Positions 62,174-64,000 of a stretch of 64,000 nucleotides of DNA are shown here, piece after piece. Each line of letters opens with the position of its first letter. Positions within the stretch are counted from its first letter, which is position 1. The translations under genes were made by a program, and so were the position numbers. This stretch comes from Palsa-892 sp035556215 (GTDB lineage Bacteria; Pseudomonadota; Alphaproteobacteria; Rhizobiales; Xanthobacteraceae), in NCBI GenBank assembly GCA_035556215.1, contig DATMFI010000026.1, positions 124,001 through 188,000 of the forward strand, read 5' to 3'. The notes beneath the pieces were generated by a model, which was not told the origin of the DNA, did no database searches, and saw nothing but the letters and a program-made list of their open reading frames with translations.

Positions 62174-63187
62174 TTAAAGCCGCGCGCGGGGATGGGCGGC
62201 TTTATAGGCCTTCATCAGATGGGCGCTGTCCACAGCGGTGTAGATCTGTGTCGTCGCCAGCGAAGCGTGGCCCAGCAATTCCTGGATGGCGCGCAGGTCG
62301 CCGCCGCGCGCCAGAAGATGCGTGGCGAAAGAATGGCGCAGCGCATGGGGTGTCGCCGAATCGGGTAATCCCAACGCGCCGCGCAGCCGCTCCATCGCCA
62401 GCTGCACGATGCGCGGCGAGAGCGCGCCGCCTTTTTCGCCGCGAAAGACCGGCTCGTCCGCCGCAAGATCGAACGGACAGAGCCTGATGTAATCGTCGAT
62501 GAGCGCGAAGACCTGCGGCAGCACCGGCACCATGCGCGTCTTGCGGCCCTTGCCGGTTACGGTGAGCGAATCGCCTTTGCCGGCCGCCGGAATTTCGCGG
62601 CGGGTGAGGGAGAGCGCCTCCGAAATACGAAGCCCCGATCCATAACAAAGGGCGAGCACCGCGGCGTCCCGCGCGAGCACCCACGGCGCGCGTTCTTCGC
62701 CGGCGCGCAAGCCGGGATCGGAAAGCTGCCGCGCGTTCTCGACGGAAAGCGGCTTCGGCAGATTCTTTGCAATGCGCGGCGCGCGCACGGCGGCGAGCGC
62801 CGCGACCTTGCCCTTGCCTTCGCGTTCCAGAAAGCGCGCGAACGAGCGCGCGGCGGCCAGCATCCGCACCAGCGTGCGCGACTCGATGCCGCGCGCGCGG
62901 CGCGCGGCGAGAAAGGCGCGCACATCGGCGGGTGCGAGCGCCGCGAGATCCTTCAGCGAAGGCTTGCCGCCAAGATGATCCATCAGAAAAGCGAGAAAAG
63001 CCGCGGTATCGCGGCCATAGACTTCGAGCGTCAGGGGCGAGAGCTTGCGCTCATGGGCGAGATGACCGAGCCAGCGCTGGAGTTCATGCGCGACATCTTT
63101 CGCGCAGATTTGCGCGCAGATTTGCCCGCAGGTTTGCGCGAAAGCATCCCGCCCGGCTTCGGCTTTCGGCTCGTTTTTGCGGGCCAT
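62174..63187 (-). CDS. xerC: Tyrosine recombinase XerC
   Basis: Chromosome dimer resolution recombinase acting at dif with XerD. From ATG 63187 it has 337 residues: SAM-like N-terminal domain (LSPLTLEVYGRDTAAFLAFL) and the catalytic domain with Arg in GSGLRISEAL, Lys in GKGRKTR, HALRHSFATHLL (HxxR), LGHASLATTQIY (His and the nucleophile Tyr). It is the housekeeping type, divergent from priA as in other alphaproteobacteria; no att sites are seen. The N-terminal ~25 residues include a 12-bp-repeat-encoded stretch (QTCGQICAQICAK). Confidence 0.93.
   Translation of the reverse strand: MARKNEPKAEAGRDAFAQTCGQICAQICAKDVAHELQRWLGHLAHERKLSPLTLEVYGRDTAAFLAFLMDHLGGKPSLKDLAALAPADVRAFLAARRARGIESRTLVRMLAAARSFARFLEREGKGKVAALAAVRAPRIAKNLPKPLSVENARQLSDPGLRAGEERAPWVLARDAAVLALCYGSGLRISEALSLTRREIPAAGKGDSLTVTGKGRKTRMVPVLPQVFALIDDYIRLCPFDLAADEPVFRGEKGGALSPRIVQLAMERLRGALGLPDSATPHALRHSFATHLLARGGDLRAIQELLGHASLATTQIYTAVDSAHLMKAYKAAHPRARL
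63101..63136. repeat. 12-bp tandem repeat in the xerC 5' end
   Basis: CGCGCAGATTTG occurs exactly twice (63101, 63113) and once with two changes (63125). It adds an in-frame CxxxC-like stretch to the XerC N-terminus. Confidence 0.75.
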
Positions 63188-63270
63188 CGAGGTTCCCGTG
63201 TCTTGACAGCGCCTGCCGTTATCGGTCCGCTCGCCTTTACTGCCAGTTAACTCGCGGAAATCCCCGAAAA

Positions 63271-64000
63271 ATGGCCGAGCCAATCGCCGAAGTCACTGTG
63301 CAAGCCGTCGTCGACGTGCTGGTGCCGGTCGCGGTCGATGCACCTTACAGCTACCGCGTCCCGGCGGGAATGCGGCTTGCGCCCGGCGATGTCGTCGCGG
63401 TGCCGCTCGGCACGCGCCGCGAGATCGGCGTGGTGTGGCCGAAGGGCGAGGGCGCGCCGCCGCCGCGGGCAAAGCTCAAGGAAGTCACCGAGAAGCTCGA
63501 TGTGCCGCCGCTCTCCGCCGATCTCATGGCGTTGATCGGATGGACGGCGAATTACACGCTCGCTCCGATGGGCATGGTGCTGCGCATGGCGCTCCGCTTC
63601 GATGCCGAGCTTGGCGATCCGCGCGCGCGGATCGGCGTGCGCATCAAGGGCGGGAAACCCAAGCGCATGACGGCGGCGCGCGAGCGCGTGCTGGCATTGC
63701 TGGCCGATGGCTTCACGCGCCAGAAGGCGGAAGCGGCGAAGGAAGCCGGCGTCTCGCCGGGCGTGATCGACGGGCTCATCCATGAGGGAACGCTCGAAGC
63801 GGTGGAGTTGCCGCCGGAGCCGGTCGCAAAGCCGCCAGAGCTGGATTTTTCCGAGCCGCAGCTCACGCCCGAGCAGGAGGATGCCGCGAATATCCTGCGC
63901 GCCGCGGTGAGGGCGCGCGCGTTCTCCGCGCATCTTCTCGACGGCGTCACGGGCTCGGGCAAAACCGAAGTTTATTTCGAGGCGATTGCGGAGGCCGTGC
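63271..64000 (+). CDS. priA: Primosomal replication protein N' PriA (partial, N-terminal 243 residues)
   Basis: Replication-restart helicase. The frame opens at ATG 63271 (MAEPIAEVTVQAVVDVLV) and stays open to the window end. The 3'-DNA-binding domain has VDAPYSYRVPAGMRLAPGDVV with RVPLG-type VAVPLGTRREIGVVW; a winged-helix region follows (RERVLALLADGFTRQKAEAAKEAG). The helicase Walker A is GVTGSGKTEVYFEA at the very end (~225). ATP-binding and zinc domains beyond lie outside. It is divergent from xerC with 83 bp between starts. Confidence 0.95.
   Translation, partial: MAEPIAEVTVQAVVDVLVPVAVDAPYSYRVPAGMRLAPGDVVAVPLGTRREIGVVWPKGEGAPPPRAKLKEVTEKLDVPPLSADLMALIGWTANYTLAPMGMVLRMALRFDAELGDPRARIGVRIKGGKPKRMTAARERVLALLADGFTRQKAEAAKEAGVSPGVIDGLIHEGTLEAVELPPEPVAKPPELDFSEPQLTPEQEDAANILRAAVRARAFSAHLLDGVTGSGKTEVYFEAIAEAV

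Noticed and set aside
62174..63187. Tyrosine recombinase as a sign of a prophage or integrative element
   Set aside because: It is housekeeping XerC by length, motifs and its place next to priA; no att repeats, excisionase or phage genes nearby.

Overview
The window reads as a stretch of chromosome from a GC-rich alphaproteobacterium, most likely Hyphomicrobiales (Rhizobiales) near the Xanthobacteraceae/Nitrobacteraceae. This is inferred from gene content and order: dapF-mtaB-ftsY-yciB, ffh then rpsP-rimM-trmD-rplS-leuC, mdh-sucC-sucD-sucA-sucB-lpdA, DUF2794, DUF1223 and IalB-type proteins, an Ala/Pro-rich S16 tail, and a mesaconyl-CoA hydratase. No rRNA, tRNA, CRISPR array, prophage or insertion sequence was recognised. 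Almost all DNA is coding and genes often overlap by 1-4 bases.

Layout. 1-9.3 kb: a partial GNAT gene, typA, argG, a DsbA-family isomerase, two related membrane proteins, rlmN, an IalB-like secreted protein, a quinone oxidoreductase, a YkvA protein and thpR. 9.3-15.8 kb: a GDSL esterase divergent from an ABC ATPase/permease pair (the tesA/ybbA-ybbP arrangement), a Bax-inhibitor-1 protein, DUF2794 and DUF1223 genes. 15.9-21.6 kb: acnA divergent from ccmABCDG (cytochrome c maturation). 21.6-25.3 kb: dapF-mtaB-ftsY-yciB on the minus strand. 25.4-27.1 kb: a secreted GyrI-like protein and a Tat-type metallo-hydrolase. 27.3-32.5 kb: ffh and rpsP-rimM-trmD-rplS-leuC, which ties ribosome biogenesis to leucine synthesis. 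32.5-37.1 kb: an accessory block between leuC and leuDB, with two tiny secreted basic Cys-containing proteins flanking a NodU/CmcH-type carbamoyltransferase, an unrecognised secreted protein and a zincin. 37.2-42 kb: leuD, leuB, tam, a small secreted protein, a SET-domain protein with a histone-like Lys/Arg tail, and asd. 42-46 kb: a CitE-type lyase with mesaconyl-CoA hydratase, an esterase and a LysR regulator. 46.2-49.6 kb: sdhCDAB. 49.7-52.2 kb: a 25-residue Lys/Arg peptide gene, a GNAT gene and zapE. 52.3-61.4 kb: mdh, sucCD, sucAB and lpdA. 61.5-64 kb: DUF4337, xerC and the start of priA.

Together the metabolic genes cover most of the lower TCA cycle (aconitase, 2-oxoglutarate dehydrogenase E1/E2/E3, succinyl-CoA synthetase, succinate dehydrogenase, malate dehydrogenase), cytochrome c assembly, and parts of leucine, arginine and lysine/threonine synthesis.

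The least expected signals are: (i) at least eight loci carrying 3-4 degenerate copies of a 12-17 bp tandem repeat, at gene ends or between genes; (ii) two copies of a ~92 bp bipartite palindromic (RIME-like) element, each just upstream of a gene start; (iii) the carbamoyltransferase island with its basic Cys-containing secreted peptides; (iv) a bacterial SET protein with a histone-like tail, plus a separate 25-residue Lys/Arg peptide; (v) a structured sucD-sucA intergenic region with a perfect 12-bp inverted repeat.
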